Below are positions 9,038-16,834 of a stretch of DNA of 64,000 bases, in pieces. Numbering within the stretch: position 1 is the stretch's first letter; every line of letters begins with the position of its first letter. A model generated the notes under the pieces. That model was not told the DNA's origin, made no database searches, and worked only from the letters and a program-made list of their open reading frames with translations. Origin of the DNA: Streptomyces xylophagus (GTDB lineage: Bacteria; Actinomycetota; Actinomycetes; Streptomycetales; Streptomycetaceae); contig NZ_JNWO01000018.1 of the NCBI RefSeq assembly GCF_000716435.1, forward strand, positions 62,001-126,000. Reading direction: 5' to 3'. The translations under genes and the position numbers were made by a program.

Positions 9038-9286
9038 GTGAACAGGCCCGAACGGGAGGCGGCCGTACGGCGGATCATGGACGCTGCTCCGCCGCAGATG
9101 CCGCCGGAGCTGTACGCGGACGTCGTGCGCCGCGGCGGCCGCATGCTGCGCCGCAGGAGGACCGCCCGGCGGCTGATGTGGCTGCTGCTGTGGGCGGCGA
9201 TCGTGACGTTCACCGTGTGGGCGCTGATGGCCCATCCCTGGGTGGAGCCGCCGTCGGAGACGACTCCACCGCTGACGGGTTGGTGA
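9038..9286 (+). CDS. Small membrane protein, possible partner of the upstream sigma-like protein
   Basis: An 82-residue protein with a cytoplasmic N-terminus of about 45 residues (acidic then strongly basic, RRGGRMLRRRRTARR), one transmembrane helix (about residues 48-68) and a short Pro-rich external tail. The GTG at 9038 has a GGGG stretch about 10 bases upstream; an alternative GTG at 9017 has poor spacing. It starts 25 bp after the sigma-like gene, the arrangement expected of a membrane anti-sigma factor, but no ZAS zinc motif is present. Confidence 0.7.
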   Translation: MNRPEREAAVRRIMDAAPPQMPPELYADVVRRGGRMLRRRRTARRLMWLLLWAAIVTFTVWALMAHPWVEPPSETTPPLTGW

Positions 9287-9296
9287 GGCCGGGGGC

Positions 9297-10451
9297 TCAG
9301 CCCAGGGCCTGCTGCAGGTCCTCCAGGAGGTCCTGCACGTTCTCGATGCCCACGGAGAGGCGTACGAGGTTTCCGGGGACCTCGAGGGCCGAACCGGCGA
9401 CCGACGCGTGCGTCATGCGCCCCGGGTGCTCGATCAGCGACTCGACGCCGCCCAGGGACTCGCCGAGCGTGAACACCTTGGCGCGGTTGCAGACCTCGAC
9501 GGCCGCCTCCTCGCCGCCCTCGACCTGGAAGGAGACCATGCCGCCGAAGGCCTTCATCTGCTTGGCGGCGACCTCGTGACCGGGGTGCTCCGGGAGACCG
9601 GGGTAGAGAACGCGCGTCACGCGTGCGTGCCGGGTGAGCATGTCGGCGACCTTGGTGGCGTTCTCGCTGTGCCGGTCCATGCGTACCGACAGCGTCTTGG
9701 CGCCGCGCAGCACCAGCCAGGAGTCGAAGGGCCCGGCGACCGCGCCCATCGCGTTCTGGTGGTACGCCAGTTCCTCGCCGAGCGCCTCGTCGGCCGCGAT
9801 CAGCGCACCGCCGACCACGTCGGAGTGGCCGCCCATGTACTTGGTCAGGGAGTGCACGACGACGTCCGCGCCGAGGGCGAGCGGCTGCTGGAGGTAGGGG
9901 GTGGCGAAGGTGTTGTCGACGACGAGCTTCGCGCCCGCGTCCCGGGCGATCTGCGCCACGACGGCGATGTCGGTGATGCCGAGCAGCGGGTTAGAGGGGG
10001 TCTCGACCCAGACGACCTTCGTCTTCGGGGTGATGGCGGCCCGTACCGCGGCCGGGTCGCTGGTGTCGGCGACCGACCATTCGACGCCCCACCGGGAGAC
10101 GACCTTCGCGAACAGCCGGAACGTGCCGCCGTACGCGTCGTTCGGGATGACGACGTGGTCGCCGGGGCTGAGCAGCGTACGCAACAGGCAGTCCTCGGCC
10201 GCCAGTCCGGACGCGAACGCGAGGCCGCGGCGGCCGCCCTCCAGGGCGGCGAGGTTCTCTTCCAGGGCGGTCCTGGTGGGGTTGGCGCTGCGGCTGTACT
10301 CGTAGCCGCCGCGCAGGCCGCCGACGCCGTCCTGCTTGTAGGTCGAGACCTGGTAGATCGGCGGGACCACCGCGCCGGTGAGGGGATCGGCGGTGTTGCC
10401 CGCGTGGATCGCGAGGGTCTCGAAGTGCTGACTGATGTGCCTGTCGCTCAT
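9297..10451 (-). CDS. metB: Cystathionine gamma-synthase / gamma-lyase (PLP-dependent)
   Basis: A 384-residue member of the Cys/Met metabolism PLP family. The lysine that binds PLP is in HSLTKYMGGHSDVVGG (about residue 205), with the conserved YSRSANPT near residue 58 and FASGLAA near residue 80. It catalyses formation of cystathionine from an O-acylhomoserine and cysteine, or the reverse-transsulfuration cleavage. Sequence reading alone does not separate synthase from lyase. It ends 10 bp from the convergent small membrane gene. The promoter region contains repeated TTTTCCACAGGG boxes. Confidence 0.9.
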   Translation of the reverse strand: MSDRHISQHFETLAIHAGNTADPLTGAVVPPIYQVSTYKQDGVGGLRGGYEYSRSANPTRTALEENLAALEGGRRGLAFASGLAAEDCLLRTLLSPGDHVVIPNDAYGGTFRLFAKVVSRWGVEWSVADTSDPAAVRAAITPKTKVVWVETPSNPLLGITDIAVVAQIARDAGAKLVVDNTFATPYLQQPLALGADVVVHSLTKYMGGHSDVVGGALIAADEALGEELAYHQNAMGAVAGPFDSWLVLRGAKTLSVRMDRHSENATKVADMLTRHARVTRVLYPGLPEHPGHEVAAKQMKAFGGMVSFQVEGGEEAAVEVCNRAKVFTLGESLGGVESLIEHPGRMTHASVAGSALEVPGNLVRLSVGIENVQDLLEDLQQALG

Positions 10452-10496
10452 GGGGCCGAGCGTAGTGCGCTCGCGGGGCGGACGACGATCCGGAGG

Positions 10497-10574
10497 TTTT
10501 CACAGGGCGGCGCGGCCGGTCAGCGGTGGTTTTCCACAGGGCCGGGCGGCGGTGGACCGTTGTTTTCCACAGGG
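10497..10574. repeat. Three spaced TTTTCCACAGGG-type boxes (DnaA-box-like)
   Basis: Between the divergent metB and 10624 genes, TTTTCCACAGGG occurs at 10530-10541 and 10563-10574 (33 bp apart), and a one-base-shorter TTTTCACAGGG begins at 10497. TTTTCCACA differs by one base from the E. coli DnaA box. The same 11-mer TTTTCCACAGG also occurs at 6389-6399 upstream of the drrA-like gene. Confidence 0.6.
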
Positions 10575-10623
10575 CGGTGGGCCGGGTTGGCCAATTGTCG
10601 GACGCGTCTGGTTCGCTTGAGGC

Positions 10624-11742
10624 ATGGAGATTCTCTGGGTCCTGATGGCACTGCTCATGATGGGCTTCGTGCTGATCCCGTTCCTGCGGCGCAGGCGCGG
10701 GATGATCGAGCAGGTCTCGCCGGGCCACCCGGACGCCGCGGACCCGGCGACCTACGGCTTCGCGCGCGAGGAGGAGCTGGACATCCGCATGCCCGGCCCC
10801 GACCAGGACCTGCTGGACGTCCTCGACCTGGTGCAGCGCACGCAGGACTACCGCGCGGCGATGCAGCTGCTGGCCGGCACCGAGATCACGGGCGAGCTGC
10901 GCTGGCAGCGCGTGCAGGCCTTCGCGGGCGCCGCCTCGCTGGAGCTGCAGCAGCGGCCCGGCGGGGTCAGCGAGACGCCGGGCGGGCAGTGGCTGCGGGT
11001 GTGGCGCGCCGAGAACCCGAAGGACGCGGGCGGCGCGGCCGTGCACGCGGAGTTCCTGGTACAGCAGGCGTGGCGTACGTCGACGCGGGGGACGGACGAG
11101 TTCCGGATCATCATGGAGGAGGCACGGGACGCCTGCGGGCAGGCGGCGCTCCTCTCCCCCGGTGACCCGGTCCCGTACATCGTCGAGCTGTCGGTAGCGC
11201 GCGGACTGACGTATCCGCAGCCGGAGTTCGAGCAGCTGTGGCTGAAGATCCTGGACCGCGCACCGGCCCACATGGGGGCGCATCTGGCGGCCCTGCACTA
11301 CTGGTGCGAGAAGTGGCACGGCTCGCGCGAGCTGGCGAACGCGTTCGCGGAAGCGGCCGCGGCCCGTGCCCCGCAGGGCTCCCTCCTGGCCGCGATGCCG
11401 CTCTTCGCGGTCTTCGAGCACATTCCCGAGGTGAACCTGGTCAGCAGCTTCTACCAGAGCGAGGTCGTGGAGAAGGCGATCCATGGCGCCCTTTTCGCCG
11501 TCCACGCGGCCCGCCCCGACGACCCGATGCTGGCGCACGTCCGCCATCTCCTGGTCTTCTTCCTGGTCCGCGCGGAGCGCTGGTCCGAGGCGATGAACCA
11601 GCTCATACACATCGACGGCCATGTCGGCGCCCTCCCCTGGACCCTGTCCCCCGACCCGGCGGCCGAGTTCGCGGTCTACCGCGCGCTGGCGGTGGCGGGC
11701 TACGAGGCGAACGGCGGAAGCCCGGCGAGCCTGCCGCGCTGA
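10624..11742 (+). CDS. Conserved membrane-anchored hypothetical protein
   Basis: A 372-residue protein with one N-terminal transmembrane helix (residues 3-22) followed by RRRR, so the bulk is cytoplasmic. The remainder is helical, with paired-helix features reminiscent of TPR-like folds (for example around 165-330), but I see no catalytic motif. I recall a homologue in this position between metB and msrA in Streptomyces genomes. Function unknown. It is divergent from metB. Confidence 0.8.
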   Translation: MEILWVLMALLMMGFVLIPFLRRRRGMIEQVSPGHPDAADPATYGFAREEELDIRMPGPDQDLLDVLDLVQRTQDYRAAMQLLAGTEITGELRWQRVQAFAGAASLELQQRPGGVSETPGGQWLRVWRAENPKDAGGAAVHAEFLVQQAWRTSTRGTDEFRIIMEEARDACGQAALLSPGDPVPYIVELSVARGLTYPQPEFEQLWLKILDRAPAHMGAHLAALHYWCEKWHGSRELANAFAEAAAARAPQGSLLAAMPLFAVFEHIPEVNLVSSFYQSEVVEKAIHGALFAVHAARPDDPMLAHVRHLLVFFLVRAERWSEAMNQLIHIDGHVGALPWTLSPDPAAEFAVYRALAVAGYEANGGSPASLPR

Positions 11743-11873
11743 GGTGCGGACGGGGGGAGCGGCTCGACTGGGCGCCGGGACCGGGACGGTCGTACTCGAA
11801 GGTGCACCGGAATTCCCGGAAGCCCCCGCCCGTTGACAGTCCGGACCCACCTTGAGGCCCGATGGGAGACCGC

Positions 11874-12584
11874 ATGTTCCTGCACAGTCGTACCCCCCAA
11901 CTGCCGACCCGCGAGCAGGCTCTGCAGGGCCGACCGGAACCGATGTTCACGGTCCTCGACCGCCACACCGTTCTCGGCACCCCGCTGCTCGGCCCCTACC
12001 CCGAGCACTTGGAGATCGCCGACTTCGGCCTGGGCTGCTTCTGGGGCGCCGAGCGCACGTTCTGGCGACTCCCGGTGGGCGTGTGGACGACCTTGGTCGG
12101 CTACCAGGGCGGCTACACCGAGAACCCCGCCTACGAGGAGGTCTGCTCGGGCCTGACCGGCCACACGGAGGCGGTCCGCGTGATCTACGACCCGAAGCTG
12201 ATCTCGTACGAGAAGCTGCTGAAGACGTTCTGGGAGTCCCACAACCCGACCCAGGGCTTCCGCCAGGGCAACGACGTCGGCACGCAGTACCGCTCGGCGA
12301 TCTACCCCCACACCCCCGAACAGGCAGCCGCGGCAGAAGCCTCCCGCACGGCCTACCAGCGGGTCCTCACCGGCTCGGGCTACGGCACCATCAGCACGGA
12401 GATACTGCCGGCGGAGGGGCGGGTGTTCTATCCGGCCGAGGGGTACCACCAGCAGTACCTCGACAAGAATCCGGCGGGGTACTGCGGGATCGGCGGGACC
12501 GGGGTCAAGCTAAGTGACCCGTTCGGGACGAACTGGGGGGCGTCTTGCCCGACAGGCATCACACCCGCTCCGACGGATGACTGA
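11874..12584 (+). CDS. msrA: Peptide-methionine (S)-S-oxide reductase MsrA (first copy)
   Basis: A 236-residue MsrA that reduces the S-epimer of methionine sulfoxide. GLGCFWG (about residues 51-57) holds the catalytic cysteine, and [15 protein letters not shown] and the [12 protein letters not shown] segment are typical. The ATG at 11874 follows GGGAGA; an in-frame ATG at 11862 is less well placed. The long N-terminal extension before the core is usual for actinobacterial MsrA. The C-terminal ~20 residues are coded by a sequence that recurs, diverged, at 14080-14146. The next gene overlaps its last 8 bases. Confidence 0.93.
   Translation: MFLHSRTPQLPTREQALQGRPEPMFTVLDRHTVLGTPLLGPYPEHLEIADFGLGCFWGAERTFWRLPVGVWTTLVGYQGGYTENPAYEEVCSGLTGHTEAVRVIYDPKLISYEKLLKTFWESHNPTQGFRQGNDVGTQYRSAIYPHTPEQAAAAEASRTAYQRVLTGSGYGTISTEILPAEGRVFYPAEGYHQQYLDKNPAGYCGIGGTGVKLSDPFGTNWGASCPTGITPAPTDD
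12485..12551 (+). repeat. Direct repeat copy A (3' end of msrA)
   Basis: This segment encodes the C-terminal residues of MsrA (core LSDPFGTNW). It aligns over about 67 bp with 14080-14146; the central 44 bp match at 36 positions, and the protein reading is conserved (LSDPFGTNW against LSEPFETNW). It marks the left edge of a small inserted segment. Confidence 0.8.
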
Positions 12585-13005
12585 GCGCCCGCCGGCGTCC
12601 GTGTTCGGTGATCGCCGTATCGGCGAGTTCAGCTTCAGGGAGCACCTGGAGCTGATCCGAAAGCGACCCGGCATGTACGGCCTGGACGGTTCGTACGGCG
12701 CCTACGTCACGTACCTGCATGGCTACGACGCAGGTACTCGCGACAGCGCGCTGCTCGGCTTCAGGGAGTGGCTACTTCTCAAGTTGGGCCACCACAGCAG
12801 CTTCGTGTGGTCCCGCCTCGTGACGGAACTGGTACTGCCGGAGGCATCTCCTGGCCGGGGCTACAGCGACCTGGACGAGAAGCAGAACAGCGTGGTTGTC
12901 GAGGCCCTGTTCCAGCTTCTTGGAGAATTCCTCCATGACCGTGACGCAGAGCGAGACGGCTTGAGGAGCATCTTCCGCGACTACGCGCTCCATTTCCGGG
13001 AGTGA
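12577..13005 (+). CDS. Uncharacterised protein encoded in the msrA-end island
   Basis: A 142-residue protein whose ATG overlaps the end of msrA. It opens with a helical segment containing RKRPGMYG, then a [14 protein letters not shown] stretch and [11 protein letters not shown], and ends in an acidic-basic helical tail. I recognise similar small proteins in Streptomyces accessory regions but know no function. The RKRPGMY string also occurs in GyrB, but nothing else here resembles a topoisomerase. It is the only plus-strand gene in the inserted segment and may be cargo or an immunity-like protein. Confidence 0.7.
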   Translation: MTERPPASVFGDRRIGEFSFREHLELIRKRPGMYGLDGSYGAYVTYLHGYDAGTRDSALLGFREWLLLKLGHHSSFVWSRLVTELVLPEASPGRGYSDLDEKQNSVVVEALFQLLGEFLHDRDAERDGLRSIFRDYALHFRE

Positions 13006-13031
13006 TCCCTGAGCCGCGAGACCCCGGCGGC

Positions 13032-13241
13032 TCACCCGTCAGGCTGAGCACCACGTTCCGCGGCGATCGTGCGCACAGCCCGTGGGCACGCCGCCCACCG
13101 CGCTCCGTCTCGCGTGCGCACGACCTTCACAGGTGGCTCTGCGCAAGTCCTGCCATGCCATGTACATCTAGCTTCCCGAAACGACACGCTTTCGGGGTCG
13201 AGGCTTTCGGGAAAGTCCGGCCATTCGGCAACTGACGTCAT
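13032..13241 (-). CDS. Possible small Cys/His protein downstream of the PD-(D/E)XK gene
   Basis: A 69-residue reading frame 54 bp downstream of, and on the same strand as, the nuclease-like gene. It has CTWHGRTC and a further cysteine (AACPRAV) that could bind a metal ion, and otherwise charged, soluble sequence. No good Shine-Dalgarno precedes the ATG, and codon usage is only moderately biased. It may be a real small gene or a remnant. Confidence 0.4.
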   Translation of the reverse strand: MTSVAEWPDFPESLDPESVSFREARCTWHGRTCAEPPVKVVRTRDGARWAACPRAVRTIAAERGAQPDG

Positions 13242-13295
13242 GGCACGACGGTAGTGACTGCCGACGCACTGCGCATCAGCCCAGGGGTGACCCCG

Positions 13296-13982
13296 CTATA
13301 CCTGCAAGGGCTCGTCAGCCGTGTCCGGCGACGGGCCGACGGACACGGCGAGATACCGGAACTCTCCCCCTGCTCCGTACAGTTCGGAATACGGCTTCCA
13401 ATCGAGCGGATATGCTCCGTTCAACGTGCACGTGTTCGCCTTGTAGGCGCCCTCGGCCCAAAGCAGCGTGCCGACGAGCTCACGCCCCTGGTGGATCCTG
13501 AACTCTCGATCCCGAGTCTGTCCGCGGCCGACGCCCGGCGGAGTCCATAGAGATGCGTCATTGGTCAGCATGATGGCAAGACCGTTCTGGTCGGACCGGC
13601 GACAGAAACGCTCCAGCCTCGCTATGTCCCGCACGAAGTGCAGGCGAGCGAGGTCCGCGGCGCCATGCCCCTTCAAGGCGTAGTCCTCGGCGGGAGTTCC
13701 CACCGTGCCCGTCCATCTGCGGGTGAAGTACTTGAACTCGATCGCGGTGCGGGCCGACGGGCCGATGCACAGGAGGTCCAGATGCTCGGTGCTGTCCCCT
13801 GCCCACTGCGGTACCTCAAGCCTGGAGTGCACATCCGGCGACAGTTCCCAAACGGCCCGCGCGAAGCTGTGTTGGAGATCGGCTTCGGAGTGGAAGACCG
13901 GTCTGTGCCTGCCCAGTTGCGCGATGACGGCGCCGAGTGAAACGCGCCCGGCGACAGTCCAACTGCCGTCAATCGATGACAT
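13296..13982 (-). CDS. Stand-alone PD-(D/E)XK nuclease-like protein
   Basis: A 228-residue protein. After FHSEADLQHSFARAVWEL comes a beta-rich core with EHLDLLCIG followed 8 residues later by AIEFKYF: the D...(E)xK pattern of PD-(D/E)XK phosphodiesterases (D about residue 70, E-F-K about 82-84). A further GHGAADLARLHFVRDIARL helix and an IMLTND strand are typical of an uncharacterised prokaryotic family with this core. It looks cytosolic. The frame extends upstream to 14267, but the ATG at 13982 begins the conserved sequence. It lies in a lower-GC segment between two copies of the msrA 3' end, which suggests mobile cargo, possibly defence. Nuclease activity is inference. Confidence 0.72.
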   Translation of the reverse strand: MSSIDGSWTVAGRVSLGAVIAQLGRHRPVFHSEADLQHSFARAVWELSPDVHSRLEVPQWAGDSTEHLDLLCIGPSARTAIEFKYFTRRWTGTVGTPAEDYALKGHGAADLARLHFVRDIARLERFCRRSDQNGLAIMLTNDASLWTPPGVGRGQTRDREFRIHQGRELVGTLLWAEGAYKANTCTLNGAYPLDWKPYSELYGAGGEFRYLAVSVGPSPDTADEPLQV

Positions 13983-14079
13983 GACCACAGCGCCATCTAA
14001 GTGGCTCCTCGGCTGAATTCTCAAGCAGCAGCAACACCGCACTGCCATTCGGCATGCAGCAACGGCAGACACGGCAGCA

Positions 14080-14146
14080 CGGACTCGGTGAGACCAGAGT
14101 CGAGCTGAGTGAACCGTTCGAGACGAACTGGGAGCGGCCTGCCCGG
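14080..14146 (+). repeat. Direct repeat copy B (diverged copy of msrA 3' end)
   Basis: A second, diverged copy of the msrA tail (see 12485-12551) lying about 1.6 kb downstream in the same orientation, within a stretch that is open but not a complete gene. Its conceptual reading LSEPFETNW matches the MsrA C-terminus. It marks the right edge of the inserted segment and precedes the DUF4291 gene. Confidence 0.78.
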
Positions 14147-14320
14147 CCGGCGCAGCTCTGGCATCGGAAGTCACAGGCAAGTAGCGGTGTTGACCCCGGT
14201 CTGAAGAGGGCGGCCGTGGCGCCGGCACCCAGCGTGGTGCAGCGGCAGCAGTTCTCGTCGCAGCCAACGGCGGTCGAAAATCAGTGGCCCACTGAACCGG
14301 CCGACCCCACGCTGTACGCC

Positions 14321-14914
14321 ATGGAACAACCGCAACACAGGATCCGTGCGGCCTACTCGGAGTCCGTGATCACCGTCTACCAGGCGTACTCCCCTGAGAT
14401 CGGCCTGCGCGCTGTCCGTGACGGCCGTTTCCCCGCCGCGTGGAAGCGGGACAGGATGACATGGATCAAGCCGTCGTTCCTGTGGATGATGTACCGCTGC
14501 GGCTGGGGCGCCAAGGCAGGGCAGGAGACCGTCCTCGCTGTCGAGATCAGCCGTGACGGCTTCGAGTGGGCACTGCGCAACGCGTGCCTGTCGAGTTACG
14601 TCCGCGGGGTGCACCCCGACCGAGCCACCTGGCAGCGTCAGTTGAAGCGGGCGCCCACCCGCGTGCAGTGGGACCCCGAGCGGGACCTGCGCCTCCAGCC
14701 CCTGCCGTACCGGGCCCTGCAACTGGGGCTCTCCGGTGAGGCCGTACGGCGCTACGCGGACGAGTGGACGGTCGCCATCCGCGACGTGACCCCGCTCGCC
14801 CACGATGTCCACGCCCTCGTCAGCCGTGGTGAGTTGGACTCCGCCACGCGGCTGTTGCCCCAGGAACTCCCCTATCCCGCTGGAGAGGAACACCTTGCCC
14901 ACCTCCTGGGATGA
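14321..14914 (+). CDS. DUF4291 domain-containing protein
   Basis: A 197-residue protein with the family hallmarks: IRAAYSESVITVYQAYSPEI at the start, RMTWIKPSFLWMMYRCGWG near residue 50 and the ISRDGFEWAL helix. The frame stays open upstream to 14054, but that part reads the msrA tail repeat, so the ATG at 14321 is preferred. DUF4291 proteins occur in bacteria and fungi and have no established function that I know of. It ends 90 bp from the convergent second msrA. Confidence 0.9.
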   Translation: MEQPQHRIRAAYSESVITVYQAYSPEIGLRAVRDGRFPAAWKRDRMTWIKPSFLWMMYRCGWGAKAGQETVLAVEISRDGFEWALRNACLSSYVRGVHPDRATWQRQLKRAPTRVQWDPERDLRLQPLPYRALQLGLSGEAVRRYADEWTVAIRDVTPLAHDVHALVSRGELDSATRLLPQELPYPAGEEHLAHLLG

Positions 14915-15003
14915 CGGGCCGGCTCACCCCGCAGTCACGAGCGCGGCCCGGCCGCGGAGCGTCGGCCAGTAGGCCTTCGCTCCGCCGTCGCGCCGTCTCG
15001 TCG

Positions 15004-15516
15004 TCAGCTCTCCGTGCGGGTCGGCAGGCGCCAGCCCGGGCGGGGGAAGTGGCAGGTGTAGCCGTCCGGGTAGCGCTGGAGGTAGTCCTGGTGCTCGGGC
15101 TCGGCCTCCCAGAAGGGGCCGACCGGCTCCACCTCGGTGACGACCTTGCCGGGCCACAGGCCGGAGGCGTCCACGTCCGCGATCGTGTCCTCGGCGACGC
15201 GCTTCTGCTCGTCGTCGACGTAGTAGATCGCCGAGCGGTAGCTGAGGCCGATGTCGTTGCCCTGGCGGTTCTTGGTGCTCGGGTCGTGGATCTGGAAGAA
15301 GAACTCCAGGAGCGCGCGGTAGTCGGTCTTCTCGGGGTCGTAGAGGATCTCGATGGCCTCCGCGTGCGTGCCGTGGTTACGGTACGTCGCGTTCGGCACG
15401 TCTCCCCCGGTGTAACCGACCCGGGTCGCCGTCACGCCCGGCAGTCGACGGACCAGCTCCTCCATGCCCCAGAAGCATCCGCCCGCCAGTACGGCCCTCT
15501 GCGTCTGCGCAGCCAT
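15004..15516 (-). CDS. msrA: Peptide-methionine (S)-S-oxide reductase MsrA (second copy)
   Basis: A 170-residue MsrA of the short type: [19 protein letters not shown] with the catalytic cysteine at about residue 15, [24 protein letters not shown], and a GQGNDIG-like [12 protein letters not shown] segment. The ATG at 15516 has GGAGGG upstream; an in-frame start at 15579 is unlikely. It differs clearly in length and sequence from the copy at 11874, so it is a separate paralogue and not a recent duplication. It repairs oxidised methionine in proteins or as free amino acid. Confidence 0.94.
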   Translation of the reverse strand: MAAQTQRAVLAGGCFWGMEELVRRLPGVTATRVGYTGGDVPNATYRNHGTHAEAIEILYDPEKTDYRALLEFFFQIHDPSTKNRQGNDIGLSYRSAIYYVDDEQKRVAEDTIADVDASGLWPGKVVTEVEPVGPFWEAEPEHQDYLQRYPDGYTCHFPRPGWRLPTRTES

Positions 15517-15712
15517 TGCGACCCTCCAATTTCTGTCAGCTCGGTGACTCGGGCTGCTCGGCTCGCACACGGCCGGCATCCGATGCCCACTGTCCTCAAC
15601 GCACGAGGGTTCCAGGCGATTCCGTGCCCGCCTCCGCGCCGGTGGCCTCGCCCCGTTCCGGCCGCCGGAAACTCGGTTGCCTCCCGCCTACCGATGCGGG
15701 CCAATGCCTCAC

Positions 15713-16229
15713 ATGGCTGACATGGCTGACGCGGCTGGTATTCGGGGCTCGTACGACGATCTGTTCACCGCCGTGCGACCCGGGCCCGTGGTGGACGTGT
15801 GGGGTGGGTTCGTCGACGCGGAGCGAACGGTTCCGTTGGAGCGGGACACGATCGTCAACGTCTATTCCGTCACCAAGACGATGACGGCACTGTGCGCGCT
15901 GATCCTGGCCGACCGCGGCGAGCTGGACGTGGACGCGCCGGTCGCGCGGTACTGGCCGGAGTTCGCGGCCGCGGGCAAGGGCGGGGTGCTGGTGCGGCAT
16001 CTGCTGTCGCACACCGCGGGCCGGCCCGACTGGTTCGGCTCCGTCGAGGAGATCTACAACTGGACGGCCGCCACGGCCCGGCCGGCCGCCCAGGCTCCGG
16101 AGTGGGAACCGGGCAGCGCGGCCGGGTACCACTCGCTCACCCAGGGTTTCCACGTGGGCGAGGTCGTACGCCCGAGGCATGGAGATCATCATGTCCGTCT
16201 ACGACGGCCTGAAGGGTCTGGGGGCCTGA
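15713..16229 (+). pseudogene. Decayed beta-lactamase-family serine hydrolase (EstB-like)
   Basis: The frame encodes a clear class C beta-lactamase/EstB-like core: [20 protein letters not shown], then the SVTK nucleophile motif, [22 protein letters not shown], and [11 protein letters not shown]. The N-terminal strand pair is shortened (a deletion between residues of [11 protein letters not shown] and [11 protein letters not shown]). After GEVVR the homology stops abruptly where the next conserved segment should follow. A different frame then gives a 16-residue tail ending at 16229 (starting [10 protein letters not shown]) that looks like the 3' end of another gene. The catalytic C-terminal half is missing, so no activity is expected. 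Confidence 0.7.
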
Positions 16230-16263
16230 CCCCGAACGCCGTAGGCGGTAGGCCGTAGGCCGT

Positions 16264-16395
16264 TCATCTGACGACGTCCGTCGCCCATGCCTCCGCGAAC
16301 GGGCCGAACCTGTTCTCCGCCGCGTACGCCACCATGCGGGCGTTCCGCGCCCGGGCCTCGGGGTTGGCTCCCGTGCGGCGGAACTCGTATGTCAG
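16264..16395 (-). pseudogene. Orphan 3' gene fragment (43 codons)
   Basis: On the minus strand, a 43-residue tail (start LTYEFRRTGANPEARARNAR) ends at the stop codon 16264-16266. Nearly all its codons end in G or C, as in real genes here, but upstream of 16395 the third-position bias vanishes, so only the 3' end of a gene survives. The family is not recognised. Together with the hydrolase remnant next to it, it shows that 15.7-16.4 kb has undergone deletions. Confidence 0.5.
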
Positions 16396-16503
16396 CCTTA
16401 CGACTTGCGGTGCTCGCCCCCGGCCAAGGAAGCGTATCGGGGCTAACTCCCTTGCTGTGCAGGGTGTTTCAGCCGTCGCGCAAGCGGGGTGCAGGGGTGC
16501 GGG

Positions 16504-16809
16504 TCAGTAGCGCAGGCGGGCCGTGTCGCCGTAGATACGCAGGATGGCGTCCCTGAAGCAGGCCAGGGGTGTGCCTCCGTCCGAAGGGTGCAGGGTCAGC
16601 CCGAGGTCCATGAGAGGGCGGATCGCCTCCGCGTGCCGGCTCCCGTCGGGGTCGGATCCCTGCACGTCCGCCCATGCCTCGAACAGGGCGCGGACGGACT
16701 CCCAGCCCGGTCCGGGGACGAAGTGGCACAAGAACATCGGCTGGTCGATCTCGTACTCGCGAAGCTCACCGGGCCGGATGTCGCCGTGCATGAGCCGCCA
16801 TGTCCGCAT
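16504..16809 (-). CDS. Conserved small hypothetical protein
   Basis: A 101-residue soluble protein with normal high GC3 and a good GGAGGA ribosome-binding site before the ATG. It contains EYEIDQPMFLCHFVPGPGWE and DGSRHAEAIRPLMDLGL, with no motif I can assign. It lies 25 bp downstream of the XRE regulator gene on the same strand, so it is probably co-transcribed with it. Confidence 0.7.
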   Translation of the reverse strand: MRTWRLMHGDIRPGELREYEIDQPMFLCHFVPGPGWESVRALFEAWADVQGSDPDGSRHAEAIRPLMDLGLTLHPSDGGTPLACFRDAILRIYGDTARLRY

Positions 16810-16834
16810 CGTCGGTTCCTCCTGGTCCTGGTCG

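Noticed and set aside
9408..11165. 585-codon plus-strand frame
   Set aside because: It runs antisense to metB and then out of frame through the 10624 gene; no Shine-Dalgarno and no recognisable domain.
12577..13005. GyrB/ParE fragment because of RKRPGMY
   Set aside because: Only this heptapeptide matches; the ATPase, transducer and TOPRIM motifs are absent, and length is wrong.
13254..13550. 98-codon plus-strand frame opposite the PD-(D/E)XK gene
   Set aside because: It has no domain, poor codon bias and is antisense to a better-supported gene.
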